Both the position numbers and the translations under genes were made by a program. 44,862 bases of DNA. Source: PKWO01 sp036384915. Its GTDB lineage: Bacteria > Pseudomonadota > Gammaproteobacteria > Burkholderiales > Burkholderiaceae_D. The notes below the pieces were generated by a model, which was not told where the DNA came from, searched no databases, and saw only the letters and a list, made by a program, of their open reading frames with translations. Shown one piece after another: positions 1 to 8,302 of the stretch. The stretch lies in contig DASVLJ010000073.1 in the NCBI GenBank assembly GCA_036384915.1, positions 1 through 44,862 of the forward strand, in the 5' to 3' direction. The number at the start of each line of letters is the position of its first letter. Positions within the stretch are counted from its first letter, which is position 1.

Positions 1-2028
1 GGTCGTACCCAGGGACACCGTGGCGCTGTCGTTGGGGCCGGTGCTGTCCGCAGTTTGCAGGGTGATCACGTTACTGTTGCCGCCTTCGAGCGAGAGCGTG
101 GAACCCGTGGCGACGTTGGTGAAGGTGACGTTGCCGTTCGATCCTTGCACGTCGAAGTGAGTATAGCCCGAGCCGTTGCCCAACTTGCTCATGTCGAAGG
201 TGCCCGAGGTCGAGCCGGACACGCCCAGGATAGAGAAATGGCTGAGGGAAGCGATCGTCGTGGAACTCGCGCCGGCAATGTTCTGCAATACGATCTCGTT
301 ATTGGTCGCCGAACCGGCTGCAATGGTACCGGTCTGCGTGCCGATGATCGTAATCATGTCCGTTCCGGTACCGCCGGTGAACGATTGCCCCGTAGCGAGC
401 GTCAGCGTCATTTTGCCCGTTGAAGCGCTGGCGTCGATCATGGCCGAGGTATTGATCGCAGGCTCATGCCAGGACGTCGTATTATCGTTGGAGAAATCGG
501 CGTAGAGCGATCCGCCACCCTTGACGGTCACCGACTTCACGTTGGTTGCATCAGGGCCCACCCAACCCGCGGTCGGGCCATAGTTCGCAAACCCCAGCCC
601 CGCCTCCAGATCGAAGTTCAACGTGGTCGCGTCGAAGGACCGCAAATAAATGCTGGACGAATCGGCGCCTGTCGAAGTGATGTTGATGGTGGTGGCGGTA
701 TCGTCGATAAAAGCACCGCCATTCACGCCATTAAATGTCAGCGCCAGGGTCTGCGCGGCGCTGGAGCCGTTGTAGACCTGGAAGCTCGAGCTGCCGACCA
801 CGCTGACCGAAGCCAGCGCGTTACTGTAAATCTTGTTGAAGCCGGTGTCGTTGCTGATGGCGACGCTGGCGATGGTATTGGTGCCGGATTTGCCGTAATT
901 GGCATCGGTCACCGTGGCGACGCTGCCGCCGTTGACGGTAACCGCCGTCGTCGCGGAACCGCCGTTGACCGTGACCGCATGCGCGGTGTCCGTGGTGACG
1001 GAAACTGTCGCACCGCCCGTCGTGGTGACGGCCCCCGCCTTGTCGTTCACAACCAGTGCGGCAGCGGCGCCGGCGGTGACGTTGTCCGTTCCGCTCGACG
1101 TCTTGACGTTCACGGCCGTCAGAGCGGACATGCCGCTCAAATCCACATTGACGCCTTCGAGAGAGCTGACGTTGATCGCGGTCATGCCGTTGATGGTGGC
1201 CGCGGGCAGCGTCATTTGCGTGCCCACGCCGAAGTCGGTGATATTGAGGGTGTTGCTCAAGGTGCCGCCGGTAAGGCTGTCGAACGCATTGAGCGTCGCC
1301 GCCTGGCCGCCCGCCGCCAGGCCGGCGGTGTTGTCGAGGATGGCATTGAAGACGTCGTTGCCCGGGCCGCCCGCGAAGGTATCCACGCCGGCCGTCAAGA
1401 CATAAGTATTGCTGACGTGGTTGGCGACCAGACTCGTGATGGCCGATTGGACCGTGGCCTGGTAGGCGGTCGTGTCGGTCGTGCTGCCGACCGCGGCGAT
1501 CAGGCTGCGCGCGGCGGTAGCGGCCGCGGCCCCGCTATAGGCGGTGATGTTCAGCGACGAAGCGCCCAGACCCGTCGTGAAATTCGACGCCACGGCCAAC
1601 TTGTTGGCGATGGTCTGCGCGTCGATCAAGCCTTGCGCCGTGGCGTTGGCTTGCGCACCGGCGGCAATGGCCAGGGCTGCATCGCCCCTGCTGACAGCGC
1701 CCGAATTGATCGCATCGACCCAAAACGACAGGCCGGATACGGACGGCGCACGGTTCAACAGGTTTTCGAAGATGGCATTGACGAAGCTTTCGGTCGTGCC
1801 GCTGCCGTACAGCGCGATCGATTCGGCGCTGGTGCCGAAACCGTCGACCAGGGTCTTGACGGCTGCATTCGTGCTGTACGCCGCCTCCAGGCCCGCAATG
1901 CCGGTCGGCGCGTTCGCGGCAGCGAGGGCGGCCTCGAAATTCTGCAGCCCGAAATAATCGGCCGGACGGCCGAAATAAGCCACATAGAGTTCTTGAACCA
2001 AGGTGCCGTAACTGCTCGCTGATGCCAT
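1..2028 (-). CDS. DUF4214 repeat protein, partial (C-terminus beyond left edge)
   Basis: The frame stays open from an ATG at 2028 to the left window edge, giving at least 676 residues. It starts MASASSYGTLVQELYVAYFG, and GAGGAG lies just upstream of the ATG. The first 200 or so residues carry the LYVAYFGRPAD and LLNRAPSVSGLSFWV patterns of DUF4214 domains. The rest is Ala/Gly/Ser/Thr-rich repetitive sequence with repeats such as TTTGGATVSVTTD and SVTVKGGG, typical of large secreted beta-repeat proteins. Such proteins in Burkholderiales are usually exported by type I secretion or act as S-layer or adhesin-like surface proteins; that role is inferred. The export signal would be at the C-terminus, outside the window. 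A link to the T3SS is not evident, because the upstream region has no canonical PIP box. Confidence 0.85.
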   Translation of the reverse strand, partial: MASASSYGTLVQELYVAYFGRPADYFGLQNFEAALAAANAPTGIAGLEAAYSTNAAVKTLVDGFGTSAESIALYGSGTTESFVNAIFENLLNRAPSVSGLSFWVDAINSGAVSRGDAALAIAAGAQANATAQGLIDAQTIANKLAVASNFTTGLGASSLNITAYSGAAAATAARSLIAAVGSTTDTTAYQATVQSAITSLVANHVSNTYVLTAGVDTFAGGPGNDVFNAILDNTAGLAAGGQAATLNAFDSLTGGTLSNTLNITDFGVGTQMTLPAATINGMTAINVSSLEGVNVDLSGMSALTAVNVKTSSGTDNVTAGAAAALVVNDKAGAVTTTGGATVSVTTDTAHAVTVNGGSATTAVTVNGGSVATVTDANYGKSGTNTIASVAISNDTGFNKIYSNALASVSVVGSSSFQVYNGSSAAQTLALTFNGVNGGAFIDDTATTINITSTGADSSSIYLRSFDATTLNFDLEAGLGFANYGPTAGWVGPDATNVKSVTVKGGGSLYADFSNDNTTSWHEPAINTSAMIDASASTGKMTLTLATGQSFTGGTGTDMITIIGTQTGTIAAGSATNNEIVLQNIAGASSTTIASLSHFSILGVSGSTSGTFDMSKLGNGSGYTHFDVQGSNGNVTFTNVATGSTLSLEGGNSNVITLQTADSTGPNDSATVSLGTT

Positions 2029-2715
2029 TGCTGCTCTCCTCAAAATGTATGGGTAATGTTTTTCGAACTCACTTCTTCAGCACGAAACTTCGGCCGCAAA
2101 AAATTCCAGTACGATTTCAGTACGTATTCAATACGATGCCAGCCCCGCCCGACGCCAGAGGGTTCCTCCATGGCTGTCAACGCGGAGACATCAAAAACGA
2201 TGAAAAGCCATCAGGCAGGACCGCAAGCCGCTGCTGCGGCACACGCCCCGATTGACGGCACTATCCCAGGCGCATCAGGGTGCGGAACGGCTGCGCTGCG
2301 GCGGTGTTGGGCAAGGTTGAGCGAAATGACCCGAGGATGAAGGCATCAACTCTGGCTTTGTATTCATAGGCGGTGTCTCGTAATATTTTTTATTTGGCGT
2401 ACTCGTATTGGCCAACCATACATCAGGCGCATACAAGCCGCACTGCCATTCTGCAGGCGGCAAAGTAATGCCGCAATTGCGAATATCACCAACTCAAAGA
2501 ACAATTTTCGACGAAGTAACAATTGACATTTAACACTGCTTGGAAAGGCTCTTTGTCGCCACGGCTTCGGCCGCTAATTCTTGCTCGTGATATTGGCACT
2601 TATCAGTCCCGTCGCGCGAGCCAGCTTCCCCCCTGCGAACTTGAGTTTCACCCGCGCCCGCCCGTGCCAAGGCGGCGGGCCGACAAGAATGATCGCTCCC
2701 CGCTCGGTCAGTTTC
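2029..2715. other. Intergenic region upstream of the DUF4214 gene, with 11-bp phased repeats
   Basis: I see no convincing gene here; the short frames lack ribosome sites and family features. It should contain the promoter of the minus-strand DUF4214 gene. Three copies of CAGTACG/CAATACG start at 2107, 2118 and 2129, an exact 11-bp period of about one helical turn, so they may be a protein-binding array. A GC-rich inverted repeat (GCCCGCC at 2656-2662, GGCGGGC at 2674-2680) lies just past the stop of the GH74 remnant and may act as a terminator. Confidence 0.4.
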
Positions 2716-3282
2716 TTACTGCGGATTCCCCACGATCACCCCGCCCCGCATCGCGCCGACATAGACTCGCCCAAAGACGCGCATATCGCCGGCAACGGAA
2801 TTGATCCCGCCCCATTGATGCTTGGCGTCGTTGAGTTGCCGCCACGTCGCCCCGCCATCGATCGATTGATAAATACCGTACACATTGTTGATCTTGGCGG
2901 AGATATATACAGCGGGGTAGGCCTGGCCGGTCGCGGCCAGGCCGAAGCCGACGCTATAGGCGGCCTGCACGTAAGCGGTCTTAACCGGCGCGCCGCTTGC
3001 CCCGTTGATGTGCCACAGCCCGTTGGGCGTCGCCAGCCACAGGTCGCGCCGGACCGTGCCCAGGACCGATGCCAGCTGACTTTGCGAAGCATAGGAAGGC
3101 AGAACGTCGAGCCCGGAATAAATGGCCGCAAAGCTCCGTCCGCCGTCGGCGCTTTCCAGGATCGTGCCCTTGGAGAAATCGTAGGTGTAGAAGTAGTTGG
3201 CCGCCCCGAGCAACATCCCTTTCGCGGGCCGCCCCAGGAGGCCGGAAAAGTATGCAATCGCGTCTGTAGCGCTCTCACCCAA
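2716..3282 (-). pseudogene. C-terminal remnant of a GH74/BNR-repeat glycoside hydrolase
   Basis: The frame of up to 188 codons has no proper start. It opens with a TTG directly after an in-frame stop. The translation matches the C-terminal end of GH74 xyloglucanase-type beta-propellers: NYFYTYDFSKGTILESADGG, then YQSIDGGATWRQLND, then GDMRVFGRVYVGAMRGG. Those enzymes are normally around 700 residues or more, so roughly the last quarter survives. The sequence just upstream (3283-3366) shows no continuation in any frame. I infer a 5'-truncated relic left by a deletion or insertion at about 3283. Plant cell-wall hydrolases often sit next to Hrp regulons, so the ancestor may have been a host-association gene. 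Expression and activity are unlikely. Confidence 0.6.
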
Positions 3283-3366
3283 TCAGTGGGCCGCGCAGAA
3301 AAAAGGAACGGGAATGTTCATATGGCTTCGCAGATATCAGTGAGCAGTCAACTGCCGTTTCCAGGT

Positions 3367-3894
3367 TCAATAACCCAGCGCAGCGGAAGGCTTTTCCGCC
3401 ATGGCGTAAGAGCGCCCGCCGGCAAGCGTAGCGCAGGCCGCGGCGGGCGCATCGCGCACGCCGTCTCCGCCGCAGTGGTTCGCGACGATCTTCATGACGC
3501 TGTTGCTGTACTTGTCGCGCTCGTCCGGCCGCTCCGAATGATAGGCGCCGACCGCACTCCACGTGTCCTTGTGCCGCATCATCATCTGGCGCAAATACCA
3601 GGCCCCGACATAGACGCTGACACAAGGCTTCATCAAGTCCTGCTGCGAGATGCCATAGTTCGACAGCGCCCGCAGGTGGATCGAATTGACCTGCATCATG
3701 CCGAAGTCGGTCGTGCCATTGGTGTTGACGTGCACGGCATCGGCGTGGCCGCGCGACTCCTGCCAGGCAATGGCACGCAAAATCATGGGATCGACATGCT
3801 GGTAGCGCGCCGCTTCGTCGAAGCAATCGGCGTAGGCGAGACGCGGCGCCAGCAGGCAGACTGCCAGAAGCGCGGCCGTAATGGATTTGATCAT
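3367..3894 (-). CDS. T3SS-associated lytic transglycosylase (HpaH/IpgF/IagB family)
   Basis: 175 aa. A signal peptide (residues 1-22, MIKSITAALLAVCLLAPRLA...) is followed by a slt/goose-lysozyme-type lytic transglycosylase domain. The catalytic Glu is E46 in AIAWQESRG, followed by DFGMMQVNSIH and the GAWYLRQMM segment, as in IpgF, IagB and HpaH. These enzymes cleave peptidoglycan in the periplasm so the secretion apparatus can cross the wall. The ATG is preceded by CGGAG. The gene lies 41 nt behind the FimV-like gene and almost certainly shares its PIP-box promoter. This places a wall-opening enzyme in the T3SS regulon. The C-terminal 40 or so residues (Ala-rich) are not part of the catalytic fold. 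Confidence 0.88.
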   Translation of the reverse strand: MIKSITAALLAVCLLAPRLAYADCFDEAARYQHVDPMILRAIAWQESRGHADAVHVNTNGTTDFGMMQVNSIHLRALSNYGISQQDLMKPCVSVYVGAWYLRQMMMRHKDTWSAVGAYHSERPDERDKYSNSVMKIVANHCGGDGVRDAPAAACATLAGGRSYAMAEKPSAALGY

Positions 3895-3935
3895 GAAAAG
3901 TTTCTCCGGAAAAATCGAACCATGCCGGCGTGCCG

Positions 3936-5417
3936 CTACGCGGCTTTCGGCTCCAAATGCGAAACGCCGGACCAGCGCGGCGCCTCGCGGCGGAACGCCT
4001 GCTCGAAATCGCGCGCCAGCCCGGCATGCTTTTGCGCTTCACCCGTTATCCGGTACAGCTCGAACAAGGTCAGCCAGGTCTCTTCGGATTCCGGCGCCCC
4101 TTTGGCCCATCCGGCCTCCAGTACCTCGATCGCGCGCGCATGCTCGCTGATCTCCATCCAGAATCTGGCGAGCTGAAATTCATCCGCGACCACTTCGACG
4201 CTATACACCGGAAGATCGGTGCGGACGTTATTGAAATACTCGTGATTGTCGAAAAATTCGCATTCCGGCAATTTCTCGATGGGAGTCGGCGTTTCGACCA
4301 GCGAATCGACGAACCATGCCCCACTCTTCGTGGGGCGCAGCACGACGGGAGGCTCGTAAGGAATGGGCTGGTCCAGATCGATCGCCGGCTCGTTCCGCTT
4401 TGCTTCCCTTGCTTCCTCGTGCGACTTCCTGGCGCGCTTGCCGCGCTTGACCGCCTCAAACCGCAGCGCGGCGCGATAGCCGCGTCCCGGCACACGATGA
4501 CCCAAGCCCCACAGCAGCAAGATGCCTGCGCCGGCGCAAACCAATACCAGGAACATGGGTTGCGGCCCGGCGCCGGATAGGGCCCAGCCGTTTTCCCCGC
4601 GTTGCTTGGCAAGCAGGCCCGAGGTTTGCTTGCTCAATTTTTCGAGTACCTGCTGCTCCTGTTCGAGAAGCGCGACCTCTCTGCGCGCGGCGTCGATTCT
4701 CGCTTCGGCCGAACCGCCCGTCTCCTCCACCAGGTCAGCCGCCTGCGCCGAAGGAATGATGGTGGAAAGGAACTGCTTCAGTACCGGCGCGATATGGGGC
4801 CGCCCAGGCCCCTCGTGTCCCTCGCGGCCCTCGTGAACTTCGCGGACCTCATGGACTTCCTGCCCCTGCTTCGCCGACGACGTCACCGGGCCGCCTTCGT
4901 CCGCCACGGCCGAACCGTCCACCGGGCTCTTCGCGGCTGTCGCAGCGGTGGGCAGCGCCGGATCGAGAATGACCTGATATTCGCGCCGCGCCCCGGCACC
5001 ACATACGAATTCGATAGAAACGGCCACCGCGGGTTCGAAAATCGCCCTGTCGCTGCGCAGCAGCACCTTGCGCGCCGCGCCCTCTCCGATCAGCTTGATC
5101 CTGGTCTTCCCCAGAGCCCCGCCTTCGAGGGAAGCGACGCCGCCCTTGAAACACTCGGCGCCACCTTGTTCCATGCCGTTCAATGCAATCAGCGCGTTAA
5201 GCGGCTCGTTGAGTGCCGAACGCACTTCGAGCTCGCCCAATTCCACCGCCTTGGCGGCATTGCTTGCCAGCAGCAAACCCAGCAGCACGCCGATGTGCCG
5301 CGCCATGGGCGTCAACCGCAGCCGGCGCCGTGACGAAACCTGCACGCGCCCCCCGGCATCGGCCATGCCGACACCGGGAGGCGTCCCGAAATCTTCCACA
5401 CAAATAGTCTTCGACAT
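3936..5417 (-). CDS. FimV-like membrane protein in the T3SS regulon
   Basis: 493 aa from the ATG at 5417 (MSKTICVEDFG), chosen because GGGGA lies 7 nt upstream; the open frame extends to 5651. A hydrophobic export segment begins at M38 (MARHIGVLLGLLLASNAAKA). It is followed by the FimV N-terminal signature ELGELEVRSALNEPLNALIA. Then come a linker with Glu/His repeats (EVHEVREVHEGREGHEG), a short coiled coil, one membrane segment at about 288-306, and a cytoplasmic tail. The tail ends in a TPR-like FimV C-terminal region (EISEHARAIEVLEAGWAKG). FimV proteins bind peptidoglycan and help assemble pili and type II secretins. No LysM motif is visible here. It is transcribed from a PIP box (5562-5586) and followed by a lytic transglycosylase, suggesting a role in inserting the T3SS into the wall (inference). 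Confidence 0.72.
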   Translation of the reverse strand: MSKTICVEDFGTPPGVGMADAGGRVQVSSRRRLRLTPMARHIGVLLGLLLASNAAKAVELGELEVRSALNEPLNALIALNGMEQGGAECFKGGVASLEGGALGKTRIKLIGEGAARKVLLRSDRAIFEPAVAVSIEFVCGAGARREYQVILDPALPTAATAAKSPVDGSAVADEGGPVTSSAKQGQEVHEVREVHEGREGHEGPGRPHIAPVLKQFLSTIIPSAQAADLVEETGGSAEARIDAARREVALLEQEQQVLEKLSKQTSGLLAKQRGENGWALSGAGPQPMFLVLVCAGAGILLLWGLGHRVPGRGYRAALRFEAVKRGKRARKSHEEAREAKRNEPAIDLDQPIPYEPPVVLRPTKSGAWFVDSLVETPTPIEKLPECEFFDNHEYFNNVRTDLPVYSVEVVADEFQLARFWMEISEHARAIEVLEAGWAKGAPESEETWLTLFELYRITGEAQKHAGLARDFEQAFRREAPRWSGVSHLEPKAA

Positions 5418-5525
5418 ATACATTCCCCATTCCCAATCGACGGGCACAAGCACCCCGCCACCGATATCCCGCAACCAAGCGCCGCAATCTACGCCTGACG
5501 GCGCCACTCTTCCTTGCACAGCCTT

Positions 5526-5586
5526 ATCGTAGAAGCTGCAAGACGCCGCTCGCTTGCGCAAGCGAAATAAGTGCAAGAAAAACGAA
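5526..5586 (-). promoter_or_regulatory. PIP box promoter of the FimV-like/lytic transglycosylase operon
   Basis: Reading the minus strand: TTCGT-N15-TTCGC (5586 to 5562), 30 nt, then TACGAT (5531 to 5526), matching the YANNRT -10 of PIP promoters. The leader to the ATG at 5417 is about 100 nt. PIP/hrpII boxes are bound by HrpX/HrpB AraC-type regulators; one is encoded at 14187-15632. Confidence 0.75.
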
Positions 5587-5665
5587 ATCCGCATCAGACA
5601 TATCCGAGACGCGGGGCTGATAGGCGGCATGCCCGCAGGCGAAGTCTGCAACCCGCCTCAGGCAT

Positions 5666-5726
5666 TTCGTATTTCGACTCTCAAGTTCGGCGCCTGAATA
5701 TTCCAAATCCACACGTCGCATACATT
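5666..5726 (+). promoter_or_regulatory. PIP box promoter of the harpin operon
   Basis: TTCGT-N15-TTCGG at 5666-5690, then 30 nt and TACATT at 5721-5726, which misses YANNRT only at the R position. It diverges from the PIP promoter at 5526-5586. The leader to the harpin ATG (5922) would be about 190 nt and contains the palindrome GTTCG-TCCG-CGAAC near 5746-5759. Confidence 0.65.
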
Positions 5727-5921
5727 GCACTTGCTTCACTCCAGTGTTCGTCCGCGAACGGCGCAAGCGCATGGTTCAAGCGGCATCTTGGGGAGGCGGT
5801 ACCGGTTTTGAAGTTCGTTGTTTGTTGTTATTGGCTTTTCCATGCGGGTAAGTCGGCACGGTTCGTGGATTTTTCCGTGGCGATGTCACCTGGATTTTCA
5901 ATATTTTTTATAGGTGATTTT

Positions 5922-6923
5922 ATGAGTGCAATCGGCAATTTCGCAGCCAATCTGTCGAGCGGCTTCGTGAATATGGCGCATAAGGCTCCCCAGTCGGACG
6001 GCATGCAACTGGCGGAGGCCGCGCAAAAGGCGGAACAGGTATTGGCGGCCGCGCTGCAGGTGGTGGAAGATCTCTTGAAGGCACAGCTTCAAGCGAATCC
6101 CAATCAGTCCTCGGGCGACTCCTCGAGCAACAAGGTCGACGGCGCCTCGTCCGCACAAGGCGCATCAAAAGGCGGCAATCTGATGCAAGACATGCTGCAA
6201 CTCTTGAGCGAGCTGATTCAACTGCTGCAAAAAATGGAATCGCAAGGCGCCGGTGGGGCCGGCGGCGCGGGCGGTGCTGACGGTGCCGGCGGCGCAGGCG
6301 GTGCGAACGGCGCCGCCTCCGGCGGTTCGCTGCAGGAAATCATGCAGGCTCTCGAAGAGTTGCTGCAAATGCTGCAACAGCTCCTGTCCGGCCAGGGAGC
6401 AGGCAATTCGGGCGGCAGCGGCGACAGTTCCGGCAGCCCCTCCGCCGCCCCGACGGGTGGATCGGGCGGCGCAAGTGGTGCAGGCGGTGCAGGCGGTGCA
6501 GGTGGCGCGGGCGGTGCGGGCGGTGCGGGCGGTCCCAGTGATGCCGGCGGCGCAGCCGCTCCCGGCGCATCGCCAAGCAGCACCGATCCCACGGCAACGC
6601 CGAACACGAACGATTCGAGTTCGACCAACCCGCAATCGCAGCTCGCCGACATCCTCCAGACAATCACGTCGATTCTGCAGACATTGGAACAGATGATGCA
6701 GCAACAACAGCAACAGCAGCAGGCCGGCAATCAACAGCCATCATCGAGCGCAGCACCGCAGCAGCCTGCTTCCGGCGGGGGCAACGGTACTCAATCCAAC
6801 GCCACCAACACCGGCGACATGACGCAACAAATCCTGCAGGTGCTGCAAAAGCTGATGCCCGTCATTGAGCAGATGGCCAATCAGCTTCAGGCCGGCGGCG
6901 GCAGCGGCGCGAAGAATCATTGA
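5922..6923 (+). CDS. Harpin-like glycine/glutamine-rich secreted protein
   Basis: 333 aa. Start ATG 5922 has AGGTGA 4 nt upstream; the frame opens much earlier but lacks a better start. There is no cysteine, and the protein is rich in Gly, Ala, Ser and Gln. Amphipathic leucine/glutamine helices (LMQDMLQLLSELIQLLQKM, LQEIMQALEELLQMLQQLL, ILQTLEQMMQQQQ) alternate with long Gly-Gly-Ala tracts, for example about residues 107-128 and 181-210. This is the harpin pattern of PopA/HrpN/HpaG-type proteins, which leave through the T3SS and act outside bacteria at plant membranes. The C-terminus again has a leucine/glutamine helix (ILQVLQKLMPVIEQMANQL). A PIP box precedes it, and two pilin-module proteins follow, probably in the same transcript. 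Low-complexity sequence makes family assignment approximate. Confidence 0.8.
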   Translation: MSAIGNFAANLSSGFVNMAHKAPQSDGMQLAEAAQKAEQVLAAALQVVEDLLKAQLQANPNQSSGDSSSNKVDGASSAQGASKGGNLMQDMLQLLSELIQLLQKMESQGAGGAGGAGGADGAGGAGGANGAASGGSLQEIMQALEELLQMLQQLLSGQGAGNSGGSGDSSGSPSAAPTGGSGGASGAGGAGGAGGAGGAGGAGGPSDAGGAAAPGASPSSTDPTATPNTNDSSSTNPQSQLADILQTITSILQTLEQMMQQQQQQQQAGNQQPSSSAAPQQPASGGGNGTQSNATNTGDMTQQILQVLQKLMPVIEQMANQLQAGGGSGAKNH

Positions 6924-6959
6924 TGACGAGGTGCCGGCCTGATCCGTCTCAAGGCCGCG

Positions 6960-6987
6960 CGGGGCCGCCAGCCAAGAAGGCCCCGCC
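6960..6987 (+). terminator. GC-rich hairpin after the harpin gene
   Basis: CGGGGCC and GGCCCCG form a 7-bp stem with a 12-nt loop about 40 nt past the harpin stop. There is no T-tract, so it may be a weak attenuator or an mRNA-stabilising hairpin. It may lower expression of the following pilin-module gene, which has no PIP box of its own. Confidence 0.35.
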
Positions 6988-7050
6988 CGCGCCTGTCGGT
7001 GCCGGCACGAGCCATCTTACATTGAACACAAACAATCGAAAGGAAACATC

Positions 7051-8169
7051 ATGAGTTTTGGAAGCTTTTTCAGACACCTCGGGCACGCCATCGAGCACGG
7101 AGCGGAGGACCTGGTGCATGGCGTGGAACACGCAGCGAAGGACGTCGGCAAGGCCGTCGTCTCGCAGCTCCACACCATCGAAGACCTGGCGCAAGGCAAA
7201 TTCAAGGACGCCTTGAATTCCGAAGTGCGTACCGTGACCGATCTGGCCAAGGCCGGGACGGACATCCAGAAAGCCGAGGTCGATGCTGCCACCGACGCCA
7301 TCACGAACATGCACATCAGCAAAACGATGGACAAGATGGCGCAAAAGGTCAAGAGCCTGGACCACAAGCTGGAAGACGGTGCTGTGAAGGTCGTCAACCA
7401 GGTGGCCTCCGGCGTTGCAAACGATGCGTTCAACACCGTGAAAGGCACGCTCAATGCCGCGAAGGATCTGGCCCAGGGCCACTTCGGCGCGGCGCTGTCC
7501 GACGGACTTGGCGCCCTTGCCAGCGGCGCCTCGCTGGCCTCGGATCTCACGCCGGAAGGCCTGGCGGCCAACACTGCTGTTGCGGCCATGCAGACGGCGC
7601 ATATCGGCGGCCCCGTGTTGCAAAACGTCGTGGGCGACATGGTCGGCGGCCCCAAGAACCTGGCCAAGCGCGCCGTCAACGCCGGCAAGGACGCCCTGGC
7701 CTCCACAGCGGCCAATGCGGTCGGCGGCGCGCTCTCCGGTAACAGCAGCGCCGCTGCGGCCGGCGTCATCGGCGGCCTCGAAATCGGCGCCTCCTTTGCC
7801 GGCGGACGAAGCAAGCGCAGCCGCAGCGAGTCCGAAACGGTCAGCCGCGGCGGATTCGGCCCCGAATCGAACAAGCGGCAAAGAACCGACAATGGCTCGA
7901 ACTCGAAGAGCGACAAGCTTGGGAACATCATCAACTTCGCCTCGTTTGCCGCGGGCGGCGGCGGTGGCGGAATCGGGGGTGGGAAAATCGTTGCAGCAGC
8001 CGGAGCAGACGCCGCAGACGCCATTGCCACCTCGCAAGCGCTGGCCAACATCAACATGGCGACGCAAAACAAGCTGGCTCAAATCAGCAACGAAGAGAAC
8101 TACAACATGGCAGCAAACCAGATCAGCGAAAACGGCGGCAAGAACGCCAAGAGCTTGACGCAGGGTTAA
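7051..8169 (+). CDS. Large protein with C-terminal Hrp-pilin module
   Basis: 372 aa; AAGGAAACATC precedes the ATG. Residues 1-165 are amphipathic helical repeats (DVGKAVVSQLHTIEDLAQGK, NAAKDLAQGHFGAALSDGLG). Residues 166-250 are Ala/Gly-rich and mildly hydrophobic. Two basic clusters follow at 254-258 (SKRSR) and 275-278 (KRQR), resembling a bipartite nuclear-localisation signal. After a Gly-rich linker (302-311), residues 309-372 align with residues 5-68 of the small pilin proteins at 33454 and 33760, with 56 of 64 identical by my count. I do not recognise residues 1-300. A secreted T3SS structural or tip component, a translocator, or an effector are all possible. Position after the harpin and before another pilin-module protein supports a secreted product. 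Confidence 0.8.
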   Translation: MSFGSFFRHLGHAIEHGAEDLVHGVEHAAKDVGKAVVSQLHTIEDLAQGKFKDALNSEVRTVTDLAKAGTDIQKAEVDAATDAITNMHISKTMDKMAQKVKSLDHKLEDGAVKVVNQVASGVANDAFNTVKGTLNAAKDLAQGHFGAALSDGLGALASGASLASDLTPEGLAANTAVAAMQTAHIGGPVLQNVVGDMVGGPKNLAKRAVNAGKDALASTAANAVGGALSGNSSAAAAGVIGGLEIGASFAGGRSKRSRSESETVSRGGFGPESNKRQRTDNGSNSKSDKLGNIINFASFAAGGGGGGIGGGKIVAAAGADAADAIATSQALANINMATQNKLAQISNEENYNMAANQISENGGKNAKSLTQG

Positions 8170-8182
8170 TGCGCATCGACAT

Positions 8183-8212
8183 CACCGGCGCCGGCATGCC
8201 GCCGGCGCCGGC
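8183..8212 (+). terminator. GC-rich hairpin after the pilin-module gene
   Basis: A near-palindromic GC-rich repeat (CCGGCGCCGG, short loop, CCGGCGCCGG) begins about 15 nt past the stop at 8169. No T-run follows, so it is a hairpin that may act in mRNA processing or weak termination. The exact ends are approximate. Confidence 0.35.
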
Positions 8213-8302
8213 GATATCGAACGAACCGTCGCACGAACCAGCGTACGCCTCATCGCTCGTCGCACCATACAAACACCTATTCTTGGAAATCAGGAGAACA
8301 TC

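Noticed and set aside
466..2022. 518-codon plus-strand frame
   Set aside because: It is antisense to the DUF4214 gene, Arg/Gly-rich, without ribosome site or domain features; a GC-rich shadow.
2064..2086. Minus-strand TTCG-N15-TTCG upstream of the DUF4214 gene
   Set aside because: Spacing is one base short of the N16 between TTCG cores, and no matching -10 was established, so I do not call it a PIP box.
5571..5921. Upstream extension of the harpin frame
   Set aside because: It includes PIP-box DNA and lacks a ribosome site; ATG 5922 has AGGTGA.
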